Assembly (NCBI GenBank): GCA_015499985.1
Contig: JAAAUF010000163.1
Location: 23,698-56,092, forward strand
Direction: 5' to 3'
DNA: 32,395 bases
DNA from: Haplosporangium gracile
Taxonomy: Eukaryota > Mortierellomycota > Mortierellomycetes > Mortierellales > Mortierellaceae
Shown here: positions 21,411 to 32,101 of the stretch, piece after piece
Position numbering within the stretch: the first letter of the stretch is position 1
Layout of the letters: every line of letters begins with the position of its first letter
The notes under the pieces: model-generated
Database searches by the model: none
Seen by the model: the letters and a program-made list of their open reading frames with translations, nothing else
Told to the model about the DNA's origin: nothing
Translations under genes and position numbers: made by a program

Positions 21411-23195
21411 TTATGATCGCTTCTTGAAAAAGAAACCCAGTGCCATCGGAGGAGCACTATCCTCATCGTCATCGTCGTTCGAACGAGTAGCGGTGATCAA
21501 TCTTCCCTTTGTTGTATTGTGTAACTGATTGGCGGTAGTCTTGTTGTTGTTGACTGATGTTGTTGAAGGGTTGGTCCCGTTAGTTATCGTCTTTGCCTTG
21601 CTCCCCTCTGAAAGGATCCTAGTCTGCTGCAGTTTGGACTGGTTCCGTGATTTCGTGGTTGTTGGAGGGGCAGGTGTGACGTTATGCTGTGGTGGTGGAG
21701 GTGTTAGCGTGGTTGTTCTTCGTGCTGAATTGGCTAGTGGCTCTGAAAACGGTTGTAATGCTCGTCCCATCCTTGCTGTTGCTGTTGCTGTTGCTGCTGC
21801 TCGCCCTATAGATTTGGCAGTGAAGGTGGTGCTCGAACTTGAGGACTCACGAACAGGAACGGGGAGATCCGGGTGCATCTGTTGGTAGTGCATCTTAAGG
21901 TGGTTATCCGACAGGATTTTCATCCGGCACGTTGGTACGGGACACTCCTCATCGATCTCCAGCTGGTCGATATGCCACGCGTAGTGCGCAAACAACTCCG
22001 CCTCAGTGTCGAAGCCCAGTCGACAAGGCGCCGTCTCCAAAGTGAACGGTTTTATGAAATTTTTCCTTCGCTCCGCCCATTCGCAAGGGTTGGCCCATAG
22101 TCTCGAGGGAGATGTTGCTGTCGTTGATGACGTAGTAGAAGCTTGATCATCGTCCACGTCGATGTCGATGTCGATATCATCCTCCGAACCATCGATGGTT
22201 TGCCTTTTCATGGACGTAATACTGGATGAGCCAGAGAGGAAAGGTGAAGGGCTCCGACCTCGTTTGGACGAAGATATGCTGGTCTTTTCCCGTTGCGGTC
22301 CTGACTGAGGGCTGGAGACTACCGAAGGTGTTTGCGTTGCTGACCAAGAAATAGCGGACGATGTCGAAGATGACGCCGCTGATAGTTCTTTGTAGTTCAG
22401 GGTCAGTTTAGTGATCTTGGATGTAAGTGGTAGAGGGGAGCCGACTCGAGTAGAATTTCCTGTTGGTAAAGCAGATAGTCCCTCCGATGATAATGTGATG
22501 GGCGTATTTGTGCGGAGCGCGGAAGAAGATGATGAAGGGGACTTTTCTTGTGCCACGGACCTCTTGATAATATTGCTGTTGTTTAGAGGTGTGGCAGTTC
22601 CTTTTGGTGTTGTGCGGACTATCGGTACAGTCGTGGAAGACCGACTCGAGGACATTATATTGCCTGTTGAACGAGCTTGAGCCTGAGAGAATGGCTTTGA
22701 ATCAATCTCATCTCCATGACCAGGTTTCCTATCGCGTACGATAGAAGTGGCGGTTGAGCTTGTTCCTGATGTTGGCAGAGTTCCTGTTCCTGTTCCTGAA
22801 CTTTCCACCAAAGGAGATGTCACCGTCGCCCTTTGCTCAACTTTGGCTCCTGCTCCTCCTGCTCTTGCTCCTGCTCCCGATCCTGCGCTGGGTACCACAG
22901 CGGACGTCTGTTGTTCCACAGGCCTATGCATGACAAGTGCGATCACACAGCTTTGTGAATTAGCTTATTATTCTTCTTTTGACTTTTTTTGACGCGACAA
23001 TATAAAATAATCTCCAAAGCACCAGCAGCTTTTATTATTTTATTTTGCCTCGCTGTCAGCAAGACGAGTAAAAGTAGAGAGAGAGATGTACCTTTGCGCG
23101 GCATGTCTTCGAATATGACTTGTCCAGTCATAGAGAACGGTAAACTTGCGGTCACAATCAGTGTAGATGCAGCTGTACACTTTTCCCGAAGCCAT
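21411..23195 (-). CDS. C2H2 zinc-finger protein
   Basis: Exons 23092-23195 and 21411-22923 (phase 2) give 538 residues. Finger 1 is at the extreme N-terminus: Cys9-x4-Cys14-x12-His27-x3-His31. A long Ser/Thr/Pro-rich linker contains an Asp-rich patch (DDIDIDIDVDDD) before a second finger cluster at about 312-385. In that cluster the last finger is Cys-x4-Cys-x12-His-x4-His (CPVPTC...HYQQMH), and the one before it has normal C-x12-H-x3-H spacing but its first cysteine is about 20 residues upstream. A Ser/Thr/Asn-rich tail follows, ending FFFKKRS. Such proteins are usually nuclear nucleic-acid binders, but the target is unknown. The gene is divergent from the SET-domain gene (330 bp between starts) and convergent with the 5'-nucleotidase (126 bp). 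Confidence 0.8.
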
Positions 23196-23525
23196 TAGCT
23201 GAGGAGTACGAAGGAGCGGGGGTATGATATGAGAGAGTTCCTTGATATGAGGTGAAGAAAGAGAGGCGAAGAAGGGGAGGTTGCAGGAAGTGGGCGGCAG
23301 AGTTGCGAGCGAGAGGAAGTGGCTGGGAAGGGGGAGGGAGGGTAGAAAAGGCATGAAGGGGAAAAAAACCCTGCTTGACTTCTGGCAAATCATCGTACAT
23401 GTTTTTTCCATCACCCAAAAGTGCAAAAAGCCAGTCACGGGATTTCTTGCCTTAAAACTGAGCCAGTTCTTTCGAGACACAACACCACCCTGGCCATTGA
23501 AAAGCAAGGTCAGTAATCCATTCTA
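23196..23525. promoter_or_regulatory. Bidirectional upstream region between zinc-finger and SET genes
   Basis: 330 bp separate the two divergent ATGs. The part next to the zinc-finger gene is CT-rich on its sense strand, and the half next to the SET gene is mixed. Minus-strand open frame 23196-23507 continues into the zinc-finger exon but is compositionally leader-like. No specific binding site was recognised. Confidence 0.4.
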
Positions 23526-25440
23526 ATGACACAAGCAACCGCACCCTCACCACCCACCCGCCGCTCTTCAAGGTCGTCTCCTGCAAGAGAAGCACAACTT
23601 TCGGCACCCTCAGCCCCTGTCCCTGCACCGACATCTCTCCCTGCTGTTGCCGCCCATACTACTTCTTCTGATTCCACAACCCCAACAACTACTGCACTTG
23701 CTGACACCACTACCACCACTACCACCACCGCCACCGCAAAAGCAACTGCAACAACTGCAACAATAGCTACAAGCGAAAGCTCTACGCATGCTGACGTTAA
23801 AGCAACTGCAGCGACAAATGGTACGGATGGATCAGCTTACACGCGACATACCGCCCCCAAGCGGTCGAATGTCAAACCTCGGTGGCACACGCAGCCATAC
23901 ATGATGTTCTTGGCACTGAGGGCCATGCCCAATCGCACCGCAGCAAGGCAAGAGCTGATCTCTGCAGCAGTTGCGCTCGACCGAAAGTTCAGTGCCGAAA
24001 AGGGCCTCCCCAAAGTCTTTACCGGCAAGGTAAACAAAAATATCAATAAAAGCGGAATGTGGCTGTTTTTTTTTCAACACGCATCTAATATGTGATCCAA
24101 TTTTCCTTATTTTTTAGACTCCAATGAATTCTGCTTCGGCTTGCTTGACAAACAACGGCGACAAGTACTTTATCCCCTTCAAGCCAGAGGGGAGCAGGAG
24201 CACACATTTTCGACTTGCGTACCAACCTGGAGACTTTGACACTGCCGTCAAAGAGTACGACAGCTGGATGGAAAAGCTAATCAAGCACGATTGGCCCCTG
24301 TGTTTCGGTGTGCCCAAGGAAGGTGCCGTACCCATCGATATCCTGGAACTTCAGGAGAGAGCTCGTTTGGTGGCGCAGGAACAGAGTGTGACAGGAACGA
24401 TCATCGCGGCGAATCTGTGTACATCGACAGAGCCTAACGCTGAGAAGCTCGTGTCTGTTGATATCCCATCCGTTGACGCCACATCTGCAGGATCAAGGAA
24501 GCGCAGCCCAGAACCTCTGGTTCAAGACGCAATGGAGGACTCTCGGAATGTCAAGAAGAGCAAGTCGGAGCTGGACTCGGCTGTTGTATTGGACATGACA
24601 ATGGGGAGCGTCGTTCAAGGAGCAGATCAGGGTCAGGATCAAGATTTAAAGGTCGCGGACAAGCTAGAGCAATTGGAGCTCAGGGCAACGCCATCACTCC
24701 CTTCAACCCCTGCCTCGATCATTGGTCAGGATTCAGAAACAACGCCATCTACACCAACATCAGCATCAGCAGCAGCAACAAAATCGACATTGTCTGGAGG
24801 ACCTTTGTCAAAGTCAGAGAGTCAGAGGGTGGACGAGTATCGCCTGGAGGATCTGGACCTGAGCTCTGTACCGACCTCGCTAATGGATGTGGTTCGAGTG
24901 GATGTGTCGACCATTCCCAACTCTGGAAATGGGTTGTTTGCCAAGATTGATCTACCTGCTAGCACCCCTCTCGGATTCTATTTCGGTGTGCCGATGACAG
25001 AGAATGAGTTTGACTCTCTGAAGGATGGCGTCGGTGTAGCTTCCCACTACTCGATTATGTATCGCCGAACAGTTTTGGATGCGACCGATGAGAAAGGAAT
25101 GCCCTACAGTGACCCCAATGGGCGACTATACTGCCCATTCCACTTCATGAATGAGGACCCCAGCGGAAACATTTCGTTCATCACAGGAAGTGTCGTCAAC
25201 CAGGTGATCTGTACGACCAATAGAGATGTCAAGGCTGGGGAGGAGCTGTTTGTGTTCTATGGCAAGGAGGTCGATCGATTCTGGGCTCAAGGCCAAGATG
25301 GATCGGGCAGTGAAGGAGGAGATGCCAAGAAGGGACGTGCTGGGTCGAGATCGAGAGCTACATCGCCTGTCAGGAGGGAGGAGCATGGCGACCGACCCAG
25401 ACGGAACAACATCTACAAACCAGCTCGCTACACGCGCTAA
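23526..25440 (+). CDS. SET-domain protein, non-canonical catalytic core
   Basis: Exons 23526-24029 and 24118-25440 (phase 0) give 608 residues. Residues 1-100 are Thr/Ala/Ser-rich, then a conserved-looking helical block (WHTQPYMMFLALRAMPNRTAAR, about 121-142) precedes a charged linker. The SET-like domain spans about 420-555, starting VDVSTIPNSGNGLFAKIDLP with the GNGLFA turn. It ends NRDVKAGEELFVFYGKEVDRFW, which retains the glutamate-glutamate and tyrosine of the SET C-terminal motif. The usual NHSC element appears to be replaced by FMNEDPSGNISF. No cysteine-rich pre-SET or post-SET is visible. SET proteins methylate lysines on histones or other proteins; the substrate here is unknown. The tail (about 565-608) is basic and Arg/Ser-rich, consistent with a nuclear location. 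Confidence 0.82.
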
Positions 25441-25528
25441 AAGACAATGTAACAAATATATTTCTTGCAATGAGTGTATTATGGAAAGAAAATTGTGGTT
25501 GCGTGTGCTATGTACATGATTGCGTTTA

Positions 25529-27049
25529 CTACTCAGTGACGGCATCGGCAAAACTAAAGCCTTGCTTCATCTTCTTGAGATCCTCGGTGGGGGCCAAGAT
25601 CTCTGGTTCCTCGATGTTTTCCTTGGCAATGTCGGCGAACGTAATGCCCTCCTTCATCAATTCGAGATCCTCGGTGGGGGCAAGGACTTCGGGCTCCTCA
25701 ATATTCTCCTTGGTAATGTCGGCAAACGTAACGCCTTCTTTCATCTTCTCCAAGTCCTCCGTGGGAGCAAGAACTTCGGGCTCCTCGATATTCTCCTTGG
25801 TAATGTCGGCAAACGTAATGCCCTCTTTCATCTTCTCCAAGTCCTCCGTGGGAGCAAGGACTTCGGGCTCCTCGATATTCTCCTTGGTAATGTCGGCAAA
25901 CGTAACGCCCTCTTTCATCTTCTCCAAGTCCTCCGTGGGAGCAAGTACTTCGAGCTCCTCGTCATTCTCCTTAATGATATCAGCGAAAGTGACGCCCTCT
26001 TTCATCAACTCCAAATCCACCGTTGGGGCCAAGACAGCGGCTTCCTTGTCCTTTGGTTCTTCAACAATGGTGGCCTTTTTGACGGACTTGGATGCGGGAG
26101 TCTCGGCCTTAGATTGACCTGTAGGCTTCTCTTTGGGCTGGACCTTTGGCTTCTCGATCTCCTCTTCCGGCAGGTTCTCGGCGACAACATCGGCAAAGCT
26201 GACCCCTTGCTTCATCTTCTCCAAGTCCTCGGTAGGTGCCAGGATTTCGGGCTCCTCAATGTTCAAAGCAGCGATATCGGCAAACGTGACTCCTTCCTTC
26301 ATCATCTCGCTCTCGACAGTGGGCTGGACTTGATCGCTCGGTTCCAATCCAATGCGCTCCAATTTCTCAAAATCCTTGATCTCGTGCAACCTCTTCTTGT
26401 AGCTGGCCTGAATCCGGTCCAATTGAGTAATGACCTTCTGGACCTTGGCCAAGGTCGATCGACGGCGTTTCCGGAGTTTTTCAAAGATCAAAATCTCAGA
26501 CTCATTCTGGTTCGAAATCCCTCCCATCTCGTCCCCAATCTCTGTCAACTCGCTCAAATCAACCGCATCAGCTCGTTCGTGGAGTCTCAACAACTGCTTG
26601 TGAAGAGCCTTGACTAGCAAATCAAGCTGCTTGTATCCTTGACGGACTTGAGCCGAGTCCTCGAAGCCCTGGGTACGTTCTCGGATCAATTCCTCCTTGG
26701 TCTCTTCAACCTCAGTCCCGAGCTCGTCCTTGTCCTGGTTATTGATGAGGCCTAAAGAGGGGAGCTTGACGTCGTCGTCGGCTGGGTAGATACGGTGAGT
26801 GCGGAGGGTCTTTGTGCGGACTTGGATCAGACGGAGGTCGGACTCGACGAGGTCGTCGAGGTTGTCTTCGATCTGGAGGAGGCGGGAGTAGAGGTTTCGT
26901 TGGAGGGTACGGAACTTGCGGTTGCTGGTAGCGTGGGAGTAGTTGTCACGGTAGTAGAGGTAGGCCAGGGAGGAGATTGTAGTGATACCGATGACGGCGG
27001 ATATGGAGATGATGACGGTTCTCCTTGACGGCGTGCTGATCTCAAGCAT
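25529..27049 (-). CDS. Membrane-anchored BAG-like protein with C-terminal 29-residue tandem repeats
   Basis: A single-exon gene of 506 residues. One membrane segment lies near the N-terminus (about 11-32), so the rest probably faces the cytosol. Residues about 135-222 are helical: QLDLLVKALHKQLLRLHERADAVD, a loop, then LRKRRRSTLAKVQKVITQLDRIQ. This resembles a BAG domain, the Hsp70 nucleotide-exchange module. N-terminal anchor plus BAG is the layout of yeast Snl1, an ER/nuclear-envelope protein; the assignment rests on pattern, not alignment. Eight copies of a MKxGxxFAD unit follow from about residue 249. The last six (340-506) are in strict 29-residue register, consensus LAPTEDLEKMKEGVTFAD plus an acidic ITKENIEEPEV segment. 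The tail is strongly acidic. Its stop is 88 bp from the SET gene stop (convergent). Confidence 0.82.
   Translation of the reverse strand: MLEISTPSRRTVIISISAVIGITTISSLAYLYYRDNYSHATSNRKFRTLQRNLYSRLLQIEDNLDDLVESDLRLIQVRTKTLRTHRIYPADDDVKLPSLGLINNQDKDELGTEVEETKEELIRERTQGFEDSAQVRQGYKQLDLLVKALHKQLLRLHERADAVDLSELTEIGDEMGGISNQNESEILIFEKLRKRRRSTLAKVQKVITQLDRIQASYKKRLHEIKDFEKLERIGLEPSDQVQPTVESEMMKEGVTFADIAALNIEEPEILAPTEDLEKMKQGVSFADVVAENLPEEEIEKPKVQPKEKPTGQSKAETPASKSVKKATIVEEPKDKEAAVLAPTVDLELMKEGVTFADIIKENDEELEVLAPTEDLEKMKEGVTFADITKENIEEPEVLAPTEDLEKMKEGITFADITKENIEEPEVLAPTEDLEKMKEGVTFADITKENIEEPEVLAPTEDLELMKEGITFADIAKENIEEPEILAPTEDLKKMKQGFSFADAVTE
25532..26032 (-). repeat. 87-bp coding tandem repeat, six units (last truncated)
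   Basis: Units of 87 nt encode 29 residues each, in frame. Units 4-6 from the N-terminal side are nearly identical in DNA as well as protein, indicating recent duplication or homogenisation. Two more diverged copies lie just upstream, at about 26242-26156 and near 26310-26250. Confidence 0.92.
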
Positions 27050-27415
27050 GGCTTTGTGTTTGCTGTGTGTTTGCTGAAGGAAAGGGGAGGAAGGGTGGAG
27101 AGAGAAAGGAGGAATTGAATGTGAAGAGAGGAATGGAAAATGAAGTGGGCACCTTACTCCTTTTTAACATATCCATACTCGATGATGATGACGGCAATTA
27201 TGATCACCGTCAATATGACATCACTTTTGGTTATGTGTCCTGCATTTGAATTGCAGACCCTGGGCGAATTCAGCTGAAATTTACAACAAGAATGGCGAAC
27301 CCCTTAATCTAATCGAGACCTATCCTTTTTTGGTAATCTTCACTTTTACTTGCAGTTGGGATGGCCCACAGCGGCGCCTTGTTTCGTCGCCTTCTTTCCC
27401 ACACTTTCTTTTCAA
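27050..27415. promoter_or_regulatory. Bidirectional upstream region between BAG-like and iminopeptidase genes
   Basis: 366 bp between divergent start codons. It is purine-rich near the BAG-like gene and mixed elsewhere. A plus-strand ATG at 27361 opens a 54-residue frame that overlaps the iminopeptidase start out of frame, a possible uORF. No specific element was recognised. Confidence 0.4.
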
Positions 27416-29474
27416 ATGAGCCCCGTTCGTTTTTCATCTCTTCTTTTCCATCGACCTTACCTCCAACCAACCCGTCGTCTCCTTTCAGCCCTTCCAAGAC
27501 AAAAACTCCATTTTGCCAACTCTAGTTTGCTTTCGACACCATCACTCCACCACTATTCATCTCTAACTCCTAAAAAAATGACTGCAGAAGTCTCTAAGGG
27601 AGGCTACCTCCGTCCCGGCCCTATTGAGTCCTATGTCGCCAACGGCCTCAAGACTCAGGATTACTACTTTGATCTCCCCCTCTACCACACCGATGCCTCC
27701 AAGAAAGAGACCATTATCGTCTTTGCTCGCAGAGTAATAATTCACGTTTGTCGAGCAAGAGAATGAATAAATGAGGTTTCAATTGCTTATTTTTCAGGAA
27801 CAACGTATCTAATAAAAAATGCTTTTGTGGATCATAATCTAGGTTGTCGCTGTGGACAAGCAGGCTGATGCTGACAAGTTGCCCTGGCTCATTTACTTCC
27901 AGGGTGGCCCTGGATTTGAATCTCCTGCTTATACCACGTAAGCTGATTTACAATTGAACCGTGTTATCATCCGTGAGAAAAGAACTACATGATTTGAAAC
28001 AAAGATCCCTGAAGCTGTTTCAAAGCTAACGTCTAATGTTGATGTCGTTTTAGCGGATGGGTCAAGAATGCTGCCAAGAAGTTCAATGTGTTGTTGTTGG
28101 ATCAACGTGGAACTGGTCTTTCGACTGCCATGACCGTCCAAGTCCTTTCTCAGTTCAAGACTCCTCAAGAGCAGGCCGAGTATTTTATGCAGTTCCGCGC
28201 AGACTCTATTGTTCGCGATTCTGAGCTCATCAGAGAGACCCTTCTCGGTAATTCAAGTTGACTATGATCTAATTTGTGTTTATTTTTGTTTGTAGGATGG
28301 CCAACTGATACTTACCGTTATCTATTTGACAACAATAGTTAACAGCACTGAGAAGAAGTGGAGCCTTTTGGGTCAGAGCTATGGTGGATTCTGCATCACC
28401 ACCTACCTTTCCTTGTTGTAAGTGAACTCCTCCAGGACTGAATCAATACTCGGAGTATATATCATCAAACACCCCAACTTAATTATTTCCAACCATCAAT
28501 TGTCTAGCCCTGACTCGATCACAGCAGCGTACATTACTGGAGGAATCCCGCCTGTCGTTGACTCATTGGAGACTGTTTACCGCAAGTCGTACAAGAGCGT
28601 CATGAATTGCACGGAACAATACTACAAGCACTTCCCCATGGACGTCAAGCGCGTCAAGAAGATCATGAAGTACCTTGCCACCAACGAGGTGAGGACGCCC
28701 AACGGAAGCATCCTCACCCCACGCAAGTTCCAGCAGCTGGGCCTTAGCTTCGGCCTCTCTGGCGGCATGGATTCAGTTCACCAGCTTTGTCTCAGCGCGT
28801 TCATCACCCTTCAGGGCAAAGAGGTTCTTTCGAGCAGCTTCTTGCTCAAAGTTGAGGCTGCTCAGGATTTGATCCCCCCAATCTACGCTATCCTGCACGA
28901 GGCCATTTACTGTGACGGACCCAATATTGCCTCCAACTGGACCGCCTCCAAGCTGCTCAACGGAGAGTTCAAGAGCGTCTTTGAATACTCTGTCGAGGAG
29001 TATGGACCCTTAGAGGACGACTCGAGCAAGATCGTCTACTTTACTGGTAATTATTCCCTACTGTCTCTTTTAGAATATTGTACAATGACCGAATGCCAGG
29101 CTGACTCAACCTTTTCTTATTCATTTTTGATGATGGCGATTATAGGCGAGCATATGCACGACTGGATGTTGGACGACTATGCGTACCTTCAGCCTCTCAA
29201 GGAGTGCGCAGAGATTTTGGCCAAGCACACCAACTGGCCCAAGCTCTACCACCCCGAAGTTCTGGCCAAGAACACTGTCCCTGTCGCTGCTGCTGTATAC
29301 TACGATGACATGTTTGTCGACCGTGAGTGCTCCGAAAACACTGCCAAGTTGATCCAGGGCATTAAGCTTTGGATCACCAACGAGTACAAGCACTCTGGTC
29401 TCCGTGACGACAGTGGTATCCTGACCAAGCTTATGAAGTTGGTCAGCAACGAAATTGATGTCTCGACCTTTTAA
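27416..29474 (+). CDS. Proline iminopeptidase-like alpha/beta hydrolase (family S33)
   Basis: Six exons are predicted: 27416-27733, 27843-27937, 28054-28247, 28339-28417, 28508-29046 and 29146-29474, with consistent phases (0, 2, 1, 2, 1). From the first ATG the product is 517 residues; from the second (27578, MTAEVSK) it is 463. Family motifs are WLIYFQGGPGF (oxyanion loop, Gln in place of the usual His), LLLDQRGTGLST, and the nucleophile elbow LLGQSYGGFC. The likely acid is in YYDDMFVD and the likely histidine in EYKHSG. The family removes N-terminal proline from peptides. The 54 residues before Met55 are rich in Arg, Ser and Leu with almost no acids, like a mitochondrial presequence. The first ATG has C at -3 and the second A at -3, so both could be used. 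Donor GTAATA of intron 1 is weaker than the others. Confidence 0.88.
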
Positions 29475-29530
29475 GTATCGTTGCTCGTTACGGTGTAATA
29501 TAAATTTCTTTTCCTATCTATTTTTTGTAA

Positions 29531-30067
29531 TTACAACTTTGCACGGGAACTGGGGATGCCATGGACTAAGACACAGGGTCCACCGGCAATGATCAAAAGT
29601 CCGACCTCCTTGGCATAGGTCAACGCCTCTGCTGATTCGACATCAGGCTGCAACCAGACACGCTTGATACCGTTCTTGTGAGCGGCCTCCAGGACGGATT
29701 TTGTCACTGCTGGAGGGGTAACGATCGAGATATTGTAGTCTGAAGGCAGACCGGGCAAGGAAAACAGGTCTTGGACACAGGCCAGGGATTCGATTGTCTT
29801 TTCTTTGGGGTTTACTGGTACTGCGGTGTATCCGTTGTCGATGTACCTTTGTTTCAGAGACAGAGGCGAAAGGAGGAAGGGGCATTGTTAGGACAATTGG
29901 GTCCTCCTCAGGTATCAATTTAATAGCTTTGATCGATGATTTCTTGCTTCGGCCTTCACTTACCAGCGCAGGACCTTGTTACCGAACTTTGTGCGGTTGG
30001 AAGAGGCTCCGACAACGGCAAACTTTTGGCTGGGCGAGGAGAAGAATTCGTTAATGTTGGCGGACAT
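29531..30067 (-). CDS. Small CoA-binding (Rossmann-type) protein
   Basis: Exons 29964-30067 and 29531-29846 (phase 2) give 139 residues, the usual length for the single-domain CoA-binding family related to bacterial YccU. Residues about 14-30 form the first strand and glycine turn (KFAVVGASSNRTKFGNKV). They are followed by YIDNGYTAVPVNPK, the SIVTPP strand, KRVWLQPDVES and the terminal CVLVHGIPSS segment, all typical of the fold. The family binds CoA or a related nucleotide; no reaction can be assigned. Convergent with the iminopeptidase gene (56 bp between stops) and 237 bp downstream of the gelsolin-like gene, transcribed the same way. Confidence 0.88.
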
Positions 30068-30304
30068 TGTTGATTGAGGAAGGATTGTGGAATGAGAGAT
30101 GGATGAAGGAGAATAAGAAAAATGCAAAGTGAAAAAAAAAACGAGCCTCGTCTCTTACTCACATTCGGAAGGAAGCGGCTCTAAGCACGCGATTTCGGTT
30201 CAATTTGCAAGAACTAAGTACGGGCACGACCAAAAGGCTTACCCATACATTTTTTTTATTTTACGATGATAATATGTACAGCCATGGTTCGCAAAATGGC
30301 ATCC

Positions 30305-32101
30305 TTAGAAACGGTTCAAGGCATTGTCGAACATGATATGGTCGCCCTCCTCCAAGACCTTGGAGATGGGGGTCTGACTAGGGAGACCCTCGGCCTTGAG
30401 GTATTCCTGGGCATAGTGGAGCCCGTTCTTGTGCTCAATAGCGTTGGCGTTGGCTCCGATCCAGACAAAGACCTCATGTTGGACATCCAGAATAAAGACA
30501 TCGCTCGAATCCAAAAGTCCCTTGTTGACCTCGGGACCCGATCCCTCCTTTGTGAAAACGAGCTTTCCACTGGCGTTGCTCAGGCTGTTTTTTCACAAAA
30601 AAAGGAATAACGTTTGTCAGAATGGGAAGTTGAAAATACGCGAAAATGCTCATTGAAACATTAAAACCCCACCATGCATCAAGGCACTAAGCTGTTCGCT
30701 GTGTAATGGATGGGGTAATCATGCATGGGAAGACAGAGAGGAGTAGAAGGGAACTTACCGGTACAGCTTCTTGACATACTCAGGTTCGGCAGCGACCTCC
30801 TCAGCATCCTTGACCTCAACCTCGCCCCCAAGGGCAGCCCAGAAAACCTTGCAATCACGCTCGCCCTCATCTATTTTTACACATCATCCCGCGGGAAGGA
30901 AACAAAAGCAACATTAGCAAGCATTCTTCTCCTTTTAATGCAGTTTTTTGTGGTCTTTTGGTTCCAATTGAGAGGATAATGTTTTCTCCTTTACCGAAGG
31001 TCTCAACATTGACGTCTCCAGAACGGTCAGCCTCAATGCCGTGGGCATACTCGGCGGCCTTGACCTTCTCAATGCCAGAGCTCTTCTTTCCGTTCCACTG
31101 GTAGAGGACCTTGCCGGTATCGAGAATAAAGACATCACCACTGTTGATCATCGACTTGGGCGCCTCGCGAACAACAACTGACGAGCGGTGGCCACCATTG
31201 ACGGGGGCAGACTTGACCATCAACAGGCGCGAGGGGTACTCGGGTTCGGTCCAGTGGTGGAATCCAGTCTTGACACCTCCGCTCTGGGTCGAAAAGGTCT
31301 TGAAGTATGACAGCAACTGCTTTGACTCGTATCCATCGACCTCACGGTGCTGAACGGGCTTGCCATCCAAGTCTACAATGGCAATGGAAAATGGGATTGG
31401 TTATTAGTTCGAGTTAAATTGGCCAAAGGTAAATTAGCCAATTGTAAAATGCACCTTGTGAGCAGACCACAACGTACAGTCATCCAACTCAACGGTCTTG
31501 TAGGCGGCAGTTCCAGCCTCATCCTGGCTGGTGTCTTTTCCGAGCCAGAAGTGAATATCGTGAAGAATCGCGTCCGAGTCCTTCTTCTGGTAGGACTATT
31601 AAGTTTGTGAAAGAAAACCGGCATGTTGTGTTAGTAACAAACCTCTTGTGTTTCTGTGCTGGGAAAATGTCGAATACGTGTATTGTGAGTAAGGCAAAAA
31701 CAAAGGACTTTACGTTGAGGACAATGTAGCTGTCGCCGCTGTAGAAGCGACCGTAGTCCTTCTCGGGGACAGCGACGACCTGGAACTGCTCAATGCGCCA
31801 GATCCAGAGACCGGTCTGAGAACCGACGCCAGTCTCCTTTCCCCAGGCCTTCTCGAGCGCGCCCTCCTCCTTGCGGTGTTCCTTCTCGAGCTTGCCACCA
31901 AACTCGGCCAAGTTGGTTTCCTCGAGCTCTGTTTAAAGAGAAAGCAAGTCGTGAGAAAAAAAAATGTAGCTTAAAATGTCAGCTCAGGTCCACCAGTTTT
32001 CAGGGGTAACAAAGAAGTTGATGTGAAAAATAAAAGGATGAAACAGAGAGAATGGGATATTGCGCTGAGAGAGACTTACTCCAGGTAGAGTTCTTAAGCA
32101 T
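30305..32101 (-). CDS. Gelsolin/severin/fragmin-type actin-binding protein
   Basis: Six exons are predicted: 32080-32101 (22 nt), 31714-31928, 31478-31595, 30995-31372, 30759-30870 and 30305-30584. All phases agree and give 374 residues, the size of severin/fragmin (three gelsolin repeats). Repeat 1 has [45 protein letters not shown] and [14 protein letters not shown]. Repeat 2 has [24 protein letters not shown]. Repeat 3 has [24 protein letters not shown]. These proteins sever and cap actin filaments in a calcium-dependent way, so a cytoplasmic role in actin turnover is expected. The tiny first exon encodes only seven residues plus one base, and the start ATG follows a T/C/A-rich leader. The initiating exon is the least certain part. 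Confidence 0.9.

Noticed and set aside
25520..26617. 365-codon plus-strand open frame opposite the BAG-like gene
   Set aside because: It is the antisense shadow of the 87-bp coding repeat. Its periodic Leu/Gly-rich translation simply mirrors the repeat, and the minus-strand frame has a membrane anchor, coiled regions and a conserved motif.
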